Notes under the pieces: model-generated | Databases searched by the model: none | Told to the model about the DNA's origin: nothing | What the model saw: only the letters and a program-made list of their open reading frames with translations | Origin: Nitrospinae bacterium AH_259_B05_G02_I21 | GTDB taxonomy: Bacteria > JADFOP01 | NCBI GenBank assembly: GCA_027717595.1 | Contig: JALLOF010000049.1 | Span: forward strand, 1 to 10,739 | DNA length: 10,739 bases | Reading direction: 5' to 3' | Made by a program: the position numbers and the translations under genes | Shown: one piece after another, positions 5,073 through 10,739 of the stretch | How positions within the stretch are numbered: position 1 is the stretch's first letter | Layout: every line of letters starts with the position of its first letter

Positions 5073-5128
5073 AGTTAATATTACCCCAGAAAATATTAAC
5101 TTGGCCGACTTATTGAAAAGTTAATATT
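5073..5128. promoter_or_regulatory. Cluster of three AGTTAATATT motifs, candidate operator
   Basis: AGTTAATATT occurs at 5073-5082 and 5119-5128, and its exact reverse complement at 5092-5101, so the first two form a perfect 10-bp inverted repeat around a 9-bp spacer. A fourth copy is at 4406-4415, just after the thioesterase stop. Repeated, partly palindromic A/T motifs upstream of a divergent gene pair are typical of repressor or activator sites. No matching regulator can be named. Confidence 0.5.
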
Positions 5129-5207
5129 TCACCGAAATCTGCCCCTCTGCCGATCAGGTCGTCTCTTAGGTCTTGCTGGTGAGGACACTGCCCGACTCGG
5201 CACCAGC

Positions 5208-5237
5208 TTGACACCCCCCGGCGGTCCGCCGTATCCT
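5208..5237 (+). promoter_or_regulatory. Sigma-70-like promoter of the GTPase gene with a palindrome in the spacer
   Basis: TTGACA (5208-5213), an 18-bp spacer and TATCCT (5232-5237) make a good -35 with an acceptable -10. The spacer ends in a perfect palindrome CGGCGG-T-CCGCCG (5219-5231) that abuts the -10, a position where a bound protein would block polymerase. Start of transcription near 5244 gives a very short leader for the ATG at 5271. Confidence 0.55.
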
Positions 5238-5270
5238 TAGAGCAAGAACCCATGCTTCGAGCGTCCATCC

Positions 5271-6257
5271 ATGTCTGCCAATCTTCCTCCCGAGTACTAC
5301 GAAGCGGAAAAGATCTTCCGCGCCGCCAAGACGACCGAGGATAAAATCCGCGCCATCGAGGAGATGATCCGCGTCACCCCCCGCCACAAGGGGACCGATA
5401 AGATACTGGGCAAGCTCCGCCAGCGGATCAAGAAGCTCAAGGAGCAGGCTGAAAAGAAAGCCGGGCCGGTCAGGAGAGGATTTCTCTACGGGGTCAAGAA
5501 GGAAGGCGCGGCCCAGGTCATGCTCGTAGGGCTTCCAAACAGCGGCAAGTCCGCCCTCCTGGATACCCTTACCAACGCCCAGGCCCAGGTGGCTCCCTGG
5601 CCGTTCACAACCCGCATGCCCCAGCCCGGGATGATGACCTTTGAGAACATCCAGGTCCAGATGGTGGACCTCCCGCCGCTTGGGGATGAGGCCTCGGCCT
5701 CGTGGCTGCCAAACGTTCTTTTCGGCCCCGACGGCTACTGCATCGCTGTGGACACGACCGACGAGCCGACCCTGGCCGCAGATATGATCCGGGAGGAGCT
5801 CGCCCGCTGGAAGATCGCCCTTCGCCCCCGGGGTGACCTCACACCGCCGGAGGAGGGCTGGAGGAAAAAGCACACGCTCGTGGTTGGCACAAAGGTGGAC
5901 GAGCCGGGCGGGGCCGAGGGCTTCCGCGCCCTTGAGGCCGCTTGTGGAGACACCTACCACACCGTGCCCTGCTCGATCGGGGATGCGGCCCTGCTGGAGG
6001 GCTTCCGGCAGGCCCTCTTCGAAGCCCTTGCCATAATGCGCATCTACACCAAATCTCCCGGCAAGAAGCCCGATATGGAAAGCCCCTTCATCCTGGAGGT
6101 GGGCTCGACGGTCCTCGATGCGGCCGCGGCCGTCCACAAGGACTTCGCCGAGAGCCTCAAGGCCGCCCGCCTGTGGGGCAGCGGGAAGTTCGACGGCCAG
6201 CAGGTCCAGCGCGACTACGTTCTCCACGACGGCGACATCCTCGAGCTTCGCCTCTAG
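5271..6257 (+). CDS. DRG/Obg-like GTPase with C-terminal TGS domain
   Basis: The 328-residue protein starts with a charged helical region (1-68, rich in Lys and Arg) as in DRG proteins. It then has G1 GLPNSGKS (87-94), switch I PFTTRMPQPG (111-120; compare the FTT...PG of DRG/Obg), G3 DLPP (133-136), and G4 TKVD (207-210) where NKxD is usual. Residues 255-328 form a TGS domain ending YVLHDGDILELRL, the normal end of this fold. DRG and Obg proteins act on ribosomes or translation factors, so a translation-linked cytoplasmic role is likely but not shown. G3 has P instead of G after DLP, and G4 has T for N; both could alter nucleotide binding. No clear SD precedes ATG 5271; an out-of-frame ATG lies at 5252. 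It is apparently a single gene with its own promoter. Confidence 0.9.
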   Translation: MSANLPPEYYEAEKIFRAAKTTEDKIRAIEEMIRVTPRHKGTDKILGKLRQRIKKLKEQAEKKAGPVRRGFLYGVKKEGAAQVMLVGLPNSGKSALLDTLTNAQAQVAPWPFTTRMPQPGMMTFENIQVQMVDLPPLGDEASASWLPNVLFGPDGYCIAVDTTDEPTLAADMIREELARWKIALRPRGDLTPPEEGWRKKHTLVVGTKVDEPGGAEGFRALEAACGDTYHTVPCSIGDAALLEGFRQALFEALAIMRIYTKSPGKKPDMESPFILEVGSTVLDAAAAVHKDFAESLKAARLWGSGKFDGQQVQRDYVLHDGDILELRL

Positions 6258-6313
6258 CCAACTTCCTACCGCAAATAAACGATAAAAGCCGTAATTCCGC
6301 CGCCACATTTTGC

Positions 6314-6341
6314 TTGCCAATCCAGCCAAGATTAGTATATT
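6314..6341 (+). promoter_or_regulatory. Likely promoter of the Na/Pi cotransporter gene
   Basis: TTGCCA (6314-6319), a 16-bp spacer and TATATT (6336-6341) form a fair sigma-70-like promoter. Transcription from near 6348 gives a leader of about 100 nt that contains the hairpins at 6359-6410. Confidence 0.45.
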
Positions 6342-6358
6342 AGAACCGACGAAGGGGG

Positions 6359-6410
6359 GGTCGGCTCGGCCAATTACGTGGTCAGCCGACCTTCCTTTGT
6401 GGCTAGCCAC
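6359..6410 (+). promoter_or_regulatory. Structured 5' leader of the Na/Pi cotransporter gene
   Basis: GGTCGGCT (6359-6366) and AGCCGACC (6384-6391) pair perfectly. After a bulged C, GGCC/GGTC extends the stem by four pairs around an 8-nt loop. A perfect 12-bp palindrome GTGGCTAGCCAC (6399-6410) follows. No T-run follows, so these are not simple terminators. They could be an attenuator, a binding site or an mRNA-stabilising structure. Confidence 0.45.
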
Positions 6411-6451
6411 TCCTTCCAGCTTACCCAGGGCCCGAGTGCCGCAGACGCTTC

Positions 6452-8128
6452 ATGTTTGAAAAGACCATTTTCTATCTCATCGGGGGGCTTGGGCTCTTCC
6501 TGCTCGGCATGCGTATCATGTCCGAGGGGCTCCAGAAGGTCGCCCGCGAGCGCATCCGCCGCATCCTCGCCGCCCTTACAAACAACCGCCTGATGGGTGT
6601 CCTTGTGGGGGCGAGCATCACCGCCATTATCCAGTCCTCCAGCGCGACCACCGTCATGCTGGTCGGCTTCGTCAACGCCGGCCTGATGAGCCTGGCCCAG
6701 GCCGTGACCGTCATCATGGGGGCCAACATCGGCACCACCATCACGGCCCAGATAATCGCCTTCAAAATAACCAAGTACGCCCTTCCATGTATCGGCGTGG
6801 GGATGGGAATCTGGCTGTTCTCCCGGTGGCGCCGATTGTCGTACCTGGGCGAGGCGCTGGTCGGCTTCGGGCTTCTCTTCTTCGGCCTCCACCTCATGCA
6901 GGAGGCCGCCGTGCCCCTGCGGTCCAACGCCCAGGTCATGGAGGTCCTGACCACCTTCAGCGCCTGGCCGATGGCGGCCGTCCTGGCCGGGGCGCTCCTC
7001 ACCGTGCTGGTCCAAAGCTCTTCGGCCAGCGTGGGCATCACCTTGGCCCTGGCCACCGGTGGGCTCATCACCTACCCGGCCGCCGTGGCCATGGTCCTGG
7101 GCGAGAACATCGGCACCACCATCACCGCCAACCTCGCCTCCGTGGGCACCAACCTGACCGCCCGCCGCACCGCCCGGGCCCATTTCCTCTTCAACTGCTT
7201 CGGTGTGGCCTACATCCTGCTCGCTTTTCCTTGGTACTTTAAGCTGGTGAATTGGCTCACGCCCGGCGATCCGACCCTGATAGCACAAACGGCCCAGCAG
7301 GCCCTCTCCCTGGGAGTCGGCGTCGGCGAAGCACCCTATGTGGCCCGCCACATCGCCAACGCCCACACCTACTTCAACGTGCTCAACACCTTGGTTTTCC
7401 TGCCTTTGATGCCCTTTTTGGTAAAAGCCGCCGAGCGGATATCACCGGCCCGGCCCGGCGACGAGGCCGAACGGCTCGTATACCTCGATACCCGTATGGT
7501 CGACACGCCCGCCATAGCTATGGAGCAGGCCCGCCAGGAAACCACCCGGATGGCGCAGTTCGCCAGCGAGATGTACCAGGACGCCGTGGCCTACCTGCTG
7601 AACGAGGACGAGGCCCGTCATGAGGAGGTCACCCGGAAGGAAGAGGTGGTGGACGTGCTCCACAAAGAAATCACCGACTTCCTCGTCGGTGTGAGCCAGC
7701 AATCCATCGGCCCAACCATCTCCGGGCAGATCCGCTCTATGATGAGAATCGTCAACAACCTGGAGAAGATTGGCGACCACGCCGAGTACATCTCCAAGCT
7801 CGCCCAGCGCAAGGTCGACCAGCGGTTGCCCTTCTCGCCTTCAGCGACGAAGCACCTGGAGCAGATATCCGATGTGGCGGGCCGATTCGTCACTCTCGTC
7901 ACCACTGCCATTGAGGAAAACAACCCCAACATTGCCGAGGAAGCCGACCGGCTGGAGACCGAACTCGACCAGATGGAAAGCATGATGAGAGACGACAATA
8001 TTAAACGGCTCAAGGAGGGCACCTCCCAGGTGGAATCCGGAATGGTTTTCAACGACCTTCTTTCCACCTTCGAGAAGATCGGCGACCAATCCTACAACAT
8101 TGCCGAAGCCTTGATGGGGAAAAAGTAA
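6452..8128 (+). CDS. Na/Pi cotransporter family protein with PhoU-like tail
   Basis: The 558-residue protein has the NptA/YjbB architecture. Residues 1-330 are an inner-membrane Na/Pi symporter domain made of two inverted halves, each with the signature QSSSA (61-65 and 188-192) followed by a (G/E)NIGTT motif (GANIGTT 90-96, GENIGTT 217-223). Residues about 350-558 are helical and PhoU-like (e.g. MMRIVNNLEKIGDHAEYISK and FEKIGDQSYNIAEAL), normally a cytoplasmic regulatory bundle. Such proteins move phosphate with sodium, often outward as a relief valve for excess phosphate. Length and domain order are normal for the family. The start at 6452 gives the expected FYLIGGLGLFLLGM first helix, but no good SD is seen. 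A promoter and a hairpin-rich leader of about 100 nt precede it. No other phosphate genes are adjacent. Confidence 0.95.
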   Translation: MFEKTIFYLIGGLGLFLLGMRIMSEGLQKVARERIRRILAALTNNRLMGVLVGASITAIIQSSSATTVMLVGFVNAGLMSLAQAVTVIMGANIGTTITAQIIAFKITKYALPCIGVGMGIWLFSRWRRLSYLGEALVGFGLLFFGLHLMQEAAVPLRSNAQVMEVLTTFSAWPMAAVLAGALLTVLVQSSSASVGITLALATGGLITYPAAVAMVLGENIGTTITANLASVGTNLTARRTARAHFLFNCFGVAYILLAFPWYFKLVNWLTPGDPTLIAQTAQQALSLGVGVGEAPYVARHIANAHTYFNVLNTLVFLPLMPFLVKAAERISPARPGDEAERLVYLDTRMVDTPAIAMEQARQETTRMAQFASEMYQDAVAYLLNEDEARHEEVTRKEEVVDVLHKEITDFLVGVSQQSIGPTISGQIRSMMRIVNNLEKIGDHAEYISKLAQRKVDQRLPFSPSATKHLEQISDVAGRFVTLVTTAIEENNPNIAEEADRLETELDQMESMMRDDNIKRLKEGTSQVESGMVFNDLLSTFEKIGDQSYNIAEALMGKK

Positions 8129-8195
8129 GCGTGGCGGTCCCTAAGTCCCCATTTATAAAGCGCTAATCTTTTCCACAGGGGGTGCCATTTTTTGC

Positions 8196-8225
8196 TTGCA
8201 TCCCGGCCCCAAATCGGACTACAAT
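8196..8225 (+). promoter_or_regulatory. Upstream promoter candidate with CAATTG palindromes
   Basis: TTGCAT (8196-8201), 18 bp, TACAAT (8220-8225). Overlapping the -10 and start region, CAATTG occurs twice (8222-8227 and 8231-8236), a small operator-like arrangement. The sequence ATTTT(TT)GCTTGC before it resembles the stretch before the Na/Pi promoter at 6307-6317. Confidence 0.4.
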
Positions 8226-8243
8226 TGTCCCAATTGGGGGGGA

Positions 8244-8300
8244 GGTTGGCCGGCCTCATGGGGTTTAAAGCGGATGCTTTTTACCCTTGGCCGGTCAACC
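8244..8300 (+). promoter_or_regulatory. Long-range inverted repeat in the leader of the FmdB-like gene
   Basis: GGTTGGCCGG (8244-8253) pairs with CCGGTCAACC (8291-8300) over 10 bp with a single G-U pair, enclosing 37 nt. It lies directly downstream of the promoter at 8196-8225. It may fold the leader RNA; no known riboswitch is recognised. Confidence 0.35.
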
Positions 8301-8363
8301 TATTTTTTGGCCCTCACCCTTTCCCAGGCCCTTAAAACTCATTCCAATCCACCACCATTGCGG

Positions 8364-8369
8364 TATAAT
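8364..8369 (+). promoter_or_regulatory. Perfect TATAAT -10 box near the FmdB-like gene
   Basis: TATAAT lies 57 nt upstream of the ATG at 8426. The -35 region (ATTCCA at 17 bp) is poor, so an activator or sequence context may be needed. Confidence 0.4.
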
Positions 8370-8425
8370 AGGCCACGAAGTGCCTCTAGGAAGGTTTGTC
8401 GGTTGGAAAGAAGGAGGGCCTTGAG

Positions 8426-8590
8426 ATGCCAATATATGAATTTGTGTGCAAGAAGTGCAAGAAGGCTTTCGAAATCGCCTTATCCTTTGCGGAGCGGGAG
8501 AAGAAGAAAATCAAGTGTCCGAAATGCAAAAGCACGCAGGTAAGCCAGACCCTCTCCGCCTTTTTCGCCAATACTTCGAAGAAGAGCTGA
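8426..8590 (+). CDS. FmdB-family zinc ribbon protein
   Basis: The 54-residue product begins MPIYEFVCKKCKKAFE and contains KCPKCKS, the two knuckles of an FmdB/CxxC-type regulatory zinc ribbon: C8/C11 and C31/C34 would bind one zinc. The opening MPIYEFxCxxC is diagnostic of the family, named from a formamidase/amidase gene cluster, whose biochemical role is mostly unknown. The start is set by AAGGAGGG (8411-8418), 7 nt before ATG 8426; the longer frame from 8396 would read through this ribosome site and add ten residues before the conserved methionine. The tail after residue 40 is short and lacks the glycine-rich stretch often found. The lipoprotein gene follows after 42 nt, so the two may be cotranscribed. 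Confidence 0.9.
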   Translation: MPIYEFVCKKCKKAFEIALSFAEREKKKIKCPKCKSTQVSQTLSAFFANTSKKS

Positions 8591-8632
8591 GGCCCGCATC
8601 CACCCGTAGAATCTGAGCCATATGAGGATTCT

Positions 8633-9160
8633 ATGAGAGCACCGTTCCTGTGGGGGTTGGCCCTCGCCCTCGCCTTCCTCCTGCCCGGCTGCAACACCCA
8701 GAATGCCGAACCCCCGCCGAAACCGGGGCAGGCATCGGTCGAGCGCCCCGCCGAGCCCTTCGCCCCGGGGGAGCTGCCGCCGGGGCACCCGCCAATCGGC
8801 CAAAGCGCCACCGTCAAAGGCGCAACCATCACCGGGCGCATCTCCCTCGCCTCCGTGCTCGGCCAGAAGGCCCCGCCCGAGGCCGTCCTCTTCCTCATTG
8901 CCCGTCGACCGGGTTCCAGGACGCCCCTGGCCGTAACCCGCATACAGGAGGTGACCTTTCCGTTCAGCTACACTATCGGCCCACAGCACATGATGACCGC
9001 CTCCGGCCGCTTCGAAGGTGAAGTAGAGATCTCGGCCCGTCTCGACCGCGACGGGTTCGTCGGCCCGCCCCAGCCAGGAGACCTGATGGGGGTCTACCCG
9101 AATAACCCCGTCTCGGTCGGAGACAGGAACATCGATTTCAAATTGAATAAACTCTACTGA
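8633..9160 (+). CDS. Lipoprotein with a CcmI/CycH C-terminal-like domain
   Basis: Residues 1-20 are a lipoprotein signal with lipobox LLPGC and lipid-carrying C20. N21 at +2 does not point to inner-membrane retention. A proline-rich linker follows (26-56). Residues 58-175 match the order of the C-terminal periplasmic domain of cytochrome c maturation protein CcmI/CycH: TITGRISLA (65-73), VLFLIARRPG (85-94), TPLAVTRI (97-104), FPFSYTIGPQHMM (109-121), EVEISARLDRDG (130-141) and PPQPGDLMG (145-153). In CcmI this domain binds apocytochrome c. Here it stands alone without the CcmI membrane domain or TPR repeats, so an extracytoplasmic chaperone or cytochrome-associated role is inference. No other cytochrome genes are in the window. 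GAGG 6 nt before the ATG supports the start. It converges with the hydrolase gene. Confidence 0.82.
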   Translation: MRAPFLWGLALALAFLLPGCNTQNAEPPPKPGQASVERPAEPFAPGELPPGHPPIGQSATVKGATITGRISLASVLGQKAPPEAVLFLIARRPGSRTPLAVTRIQEVTFPFSYTIGPQHMMTASGRFEGEVEISARLDRDGFVGPPQPGDLMGVYPNNPVSVGDRNIDFKLNKLY

Positions 9161-9180
9161 GGGGCCAACAACCTCAACGG

Positions 9181-9231
9181 CACGATCCCAGGCCACTCCG
9201 ATTTGGGGCTGACGGGAAGAAACGGATCGTG
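9181..9231. terminator. Inverted repeat between convergent genes
   Basis: CACGATCC (9181-9188) and GGATCGTG (9224-9231) are perfect complements with 35 nt between, in the gap separating two converging genes. The loop is long and there is no T-run, so a terminator role is only possible. Confidence 0.25.
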
Positions 9232-9253
9232 TGATTAACGGACCCTAACGCTC

Positions 9254-9988
9254 CTACCCCTTCTCCCCGAGCAGGGAGGCGAACCACTGGACGGTCGCCT
9301 CCGCCGCCCGCTGGCGGTGGATGGGGTCGCGCAGGCGATGGTCCACCCCGGGCAGGATGATGAGGCCCTTCGGCTCCTCCGCCCGGTCGAACAGGCGGTG
9401 GGCGTGGGCGACCGGCACCAGCTCGTCGGCCTGGCCGTGGACGATGAGGACCCGGGAGAGCCCTGAGGGGAGCTCCATTAGGGGGTGGCCGTCCAGGTCG
9501 TCGAAGAAGGCCTCCGGCACCGGGGAGAGGCCTTCCGGCCCAGGCCGGCCCCGGCGAGCCAGAAGCTCGGTGAGGCCGGACGGTGTCGCCCAGACCGCCG
9601 TCGCGCCTACGGAGGGCTCCTCGACGGCCGTGGCCCAGGCCACGACCCCCCCAAGGCTCGAGCCCATCAGCCCCACCCGGGATGCGTCAACGGGGGAATA
9701 GCTTGCGAGGAACGCCAGCACCGCCCGGGCGTCTTCGAGCCGGCCCGTCAGCGTCATGGCCTCGGGCCCGCCAGTGGCGCCGCCCATGGCGCGGAAGTCG
9801 AACCGTACCAACGCCAGCCCCGCCGCCACGGCAATATCGGCCAGCTGCAGGTACTTGCGGCTCGCCATGGAGGATAGCAGGCCGTGGAAGACAACGACCG
9901 CGGCGAAGGGGCCCTCGCCGGAGGGGGTGTGGCAGGCCGCTGGGAGCGTGTACGGCCCGCTCGGGATGGTAAGCTCTTCGACCGCCAC
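9254..9988 (-). CDS. Alpha/beta hydrolase (dienelactone hydrolase/peptidase-like)
   Basis: The 244-residue protein is a complete small alpha/beta hydrolase. An oxyanion-hole HG is at 35-36 (VVFHGLLSS), the nucleophile elbow is GSSLG (109-113) with S111, the acid is D188 in HGQADELVP, and the histidine is H217 in LPGVDHRL. No signal peptide is seen, so it is cytoplasmic. FDFRAMGGATG (63-73) is the usual strand and turn before the lid. The substrate is unknown; esters or short peptides are typical. The start is a GTG at 9988, set by GAGGGAGG six nt upstream; no ATG fits. It has its own promoter at 10034-10062 and faces away from queG. Confidence 0.95.
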   Translation of the reverse strand: MAVEELTIPSGPYTLPAACHTPSGEGPFAAVVVFHGLLSSMASRKYLQLADIAVAAGLALVRFDFRAMGGATGGPEAMTLTGRLEDARAVLAFLASYSPVDASRVGLMGSSLGGVVAWATAVEEPSVGATAVWATPSGLTELLARRGRPGPEGLSPVPEAFFDDLDGHPLMELPSGLSRVLIVHGQADELVPVAHAHRLFDRAEEPKGLIILPGVDHRLRDPIHRQRAAEATVQWFASLLGEKG

Positions 9989-10033
9989 GAAACCTCCCTC
10001 AGGGGCCTACACCTTACGGTGCCCCGGGCGGTC

Positions 10034-10062
10034 ATTCTATCCAAGAGGACAAGACGGTGCAA
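10034..10062 (-). promoter_or_regulatory. Sigma-70-like promoter of the hydrolase gene
   Basis: On the minus strand TTGCAC (10062-10057), a 17-bp spacer and TAGAAT (10039-10034). The predicted start is near 10027, and the leader holds a small hairpin CACC-GTAA-GGTG before the SD. Confidence 0.6.
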
Positions 10063-10113
10063 AGCGGCCCCAGCGTGGGGGTCCCCCTTAGAGCCCGCAT
10101 CCCACCCAAGCCC

Positions 10114-10142
10114 TTGACAACCCCTGAAGCACCTCCTAAGTA
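10114..10142 (+). promoter_or_regulatory. Possible promoter of queG
   Basis: TTGACA (10114-10119), a 17-bp spacer and TAAGTA (10137-10142), about 80 nt before the ATG. The -35 is perfect and the -10 weak. Confidence 0.4.
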
Positions 10143-10220
10143 TGGAGAAACGTCCTTGCCGTTCCAGCCCGCCGGTGAAGCGATATGCCACGGGCGTGAC
10201 GGTCCCCCTCTGGAGACGCC

Positions 10221-10739
10221 ATGGACCTCACCAGCGCGGTCAAGGCCGAGGCCAGCCGCCTCGGGTTCGACCTGGTCGGGGTGGCCCCGGCCACGCCGAC
10301 GGCCGAACACGGCCGCCTCGCCGAGTGGCTTAAGAAGGGCCTCCACGGACGGATGGCGTATGTGGCCCGGCAACCGGCCCGCCGGATGGACGTCCGCCGC
10401 GTGCTCGACGAGTGCCGCTCCGTCGTCGTCGTGGGCCTGCTCTACAACACCGACGAGCCCTTCTCGACAAACCTCGATGATCCCGCCCGCGGCTGGGTCT
10501 CGCGCTACGCGTGGGGCGATGATTACCACGGCCTCATGGAGAAGAAGCTCGGCGAACTCGCCGCCTTCATCGAGTCGGTCGCCCCGGGTGTGGCCACCCG
10601 CTCCTACGTGGATACGGGACCCGTCATGGAGAAGGCCCTCGCCCAGGCGGCCGGACTCGGCTGGATCGGGAAGAACACCTGTCTGCTAAACGACAAGCTG
10701 GGCTCCTTTCTCTTCCTAGGCGTCGTGCTGACCACGGCC
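10221..10739 (+). CDS. queG: Epoxyqueuosine reductase QueG, N-terminal part (runs off the window)
   Basis: 173 codons are open from ATG 10221 to the window end. QueG is a cobalamin- and 4Fe-4S-dependent enzyme that reduces epoxyqueuosine to queuosine in the tRNA wobble position. Visible family marks are the N-terminal DUF1730-type region with LGFDLVGVAPA (14-24), RMDVRRVLDECRSVVVVGLLY (55-75), VSRYAWGDDYH (93-103), and the core YVDTGPVMEKALAQAAGLGW (129-148) followed by IGKNTCLLN (149-157). D131 in DTGP corresponds to the proposed catalytic acid, and GSFLFLGVVLT (161-171) is also conserved. The cysteine-rich 4Fe-4S part lies beyond the window. TGGAG at 10211-10215 is the SD, 5 nt upstream. 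It diverges from the hydrolase gene. Confidence 0.97.
   Translation, partial: MDLTSAVKAEASRLGFDLVGVAPATPTAEHGRLAEWLKKGLHGRMAYVARQPARRMDVRRVLDECRSVVVVGLLYNTDEPFSTNLDDPARGWVSRYAWGDDYHGLMEKKLGELAAFIESVAPGVATRSYVDTGPVMEKALAQAAGLGWIGKNTCLLNDKLGSFLFLGVVLTTA

Larger units (their letters stand above)
4888..5270. other. Divergent intergenic region between thioesterase and GTPase genes
   Basis: This 383-bp stretch has no convincing gene. It contains three copies of AGTTAATATT (one inverted) at 5073-5128, a sigma-70-like promoter toward the GTPase at 5208-5237, and an A/T-rich stretch at 4950-4975 that may be the thioesterase promoter (minus strand TTGTTT, 16 nt, TATTAG; weak). Confidence 0.6.
8129..8425 (+). 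other. Intergenic region before the FmdB-like gene
   Basis: This 297-bp stretch carries two possible promoters (8196-8225 and a -10 at 8364-8369) and a long-range inverted repeat (8244-8300). No terminator for the Na/Pi gene is obvious. A 25-codon frame from an ATG at 8258 is too short and odd to call. Confidence 0.5.

Noticed and set aside
5166-6410. 414-codon open frame on the minus strand
   Set aside because: It is antisense to the GTPase gene, its composition reflects the complementary strand of GC-rich codons, and it has no family motif; the plus-strand product is a clear GTPase.
6374-7366. 330-codon open frame on the minus strand, rich in Gly, His, Asp and Gln
   Set aside because: It is a mirror of the Na/Pi cotransporter coding sequence; low-complexity composition is typical of antisense frames in GC-rich genes.
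8386-9196. Two long minus-strand frames (8386-8943 and 8480-9196)
   Set aside because: Both are antisense to the FmdB-like and lipoprotein genes, whose plus-strand products have diagnostic motifs (CxxC pairs, lipobox).
1-10739. CRISPR array, tRNA or rRNA genes
   Set aside because: No regularly spaced short repeats, no tRNA cloverleaf signatures and no conserved rRNA stretches were noticed on either strand.

Overview
The window comes from a Gram-negative-type bacterial chromosome (lipobox lipoprotein, sigma-54 machinery, queuosine salvage, Na/Pi symporter). The mix of a TGS-domain DRG-like GTPase, an FmdB zinc ribbon, a free-standing CycH-like lipoprotein and NtrC-type signalling would fit a deep-branching lineage of the Desulfobacterota, Nitrospinota or Tectomicrobia kind. 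That placement is an inference from gene content only. The left half (about 1-5100) looks clearly less GC-rich than the right half, whose genes have strongly G/C third positions.

Left half, all on the minus strand: a frameshifted transposase fragment at the window edge (1-170), then a signalling module at 485-4190. In transcription order the module has an 81-aa acidic hypothetical protein, a STAS protein broken by an in-frame TGA, an NtrC-type sigma-54 activator, a 309-bp intergenic stretch, two very small proteins (54 aa with one membrane segment, and 56 aa), a stand-alone receiver, and a glutaredoxin-fold protein lacking both active-site cysteines. The intergenic stretch holds a textbook -24/-12 promoter (TGGCAC-N5-TTGCC) just upstream of the 54-aa gene, and a 21-bp tandem direct repeat about 160-200 bp further up that fits an activator site. 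The simplest reading is that the NtrC-type protein switches on the small-protein/receiver/glutaredoxin-like operon. No histidine kinase lies in the window. Imperfect direct repeats of about 160 bp (342-505 and 4198-4350) flank the module.

Middle: a hotdog thioesterase of the FlK type (4468-4887, minus), then a 383-bp divergent intergenic region with several copies of AGTTAATATT and a sigma-70-like promoter facing right.

Right half: a TGS-domain GTPase (5271-6257), a Na/Pi cotransporter with a PhoU tail (6452-8128), an FmdB zinc ribbon (8426-8590), a lipoprotein with a CcmI/CycH C-terminal-like domain (8633-9160), an alpha/beta hydrolase on the minus strand (9254-9988), and the start of queG (10221 to the window end). 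These look like ordinary housekeeping or accessory genes, several with recognisable promoters and structured leaders.
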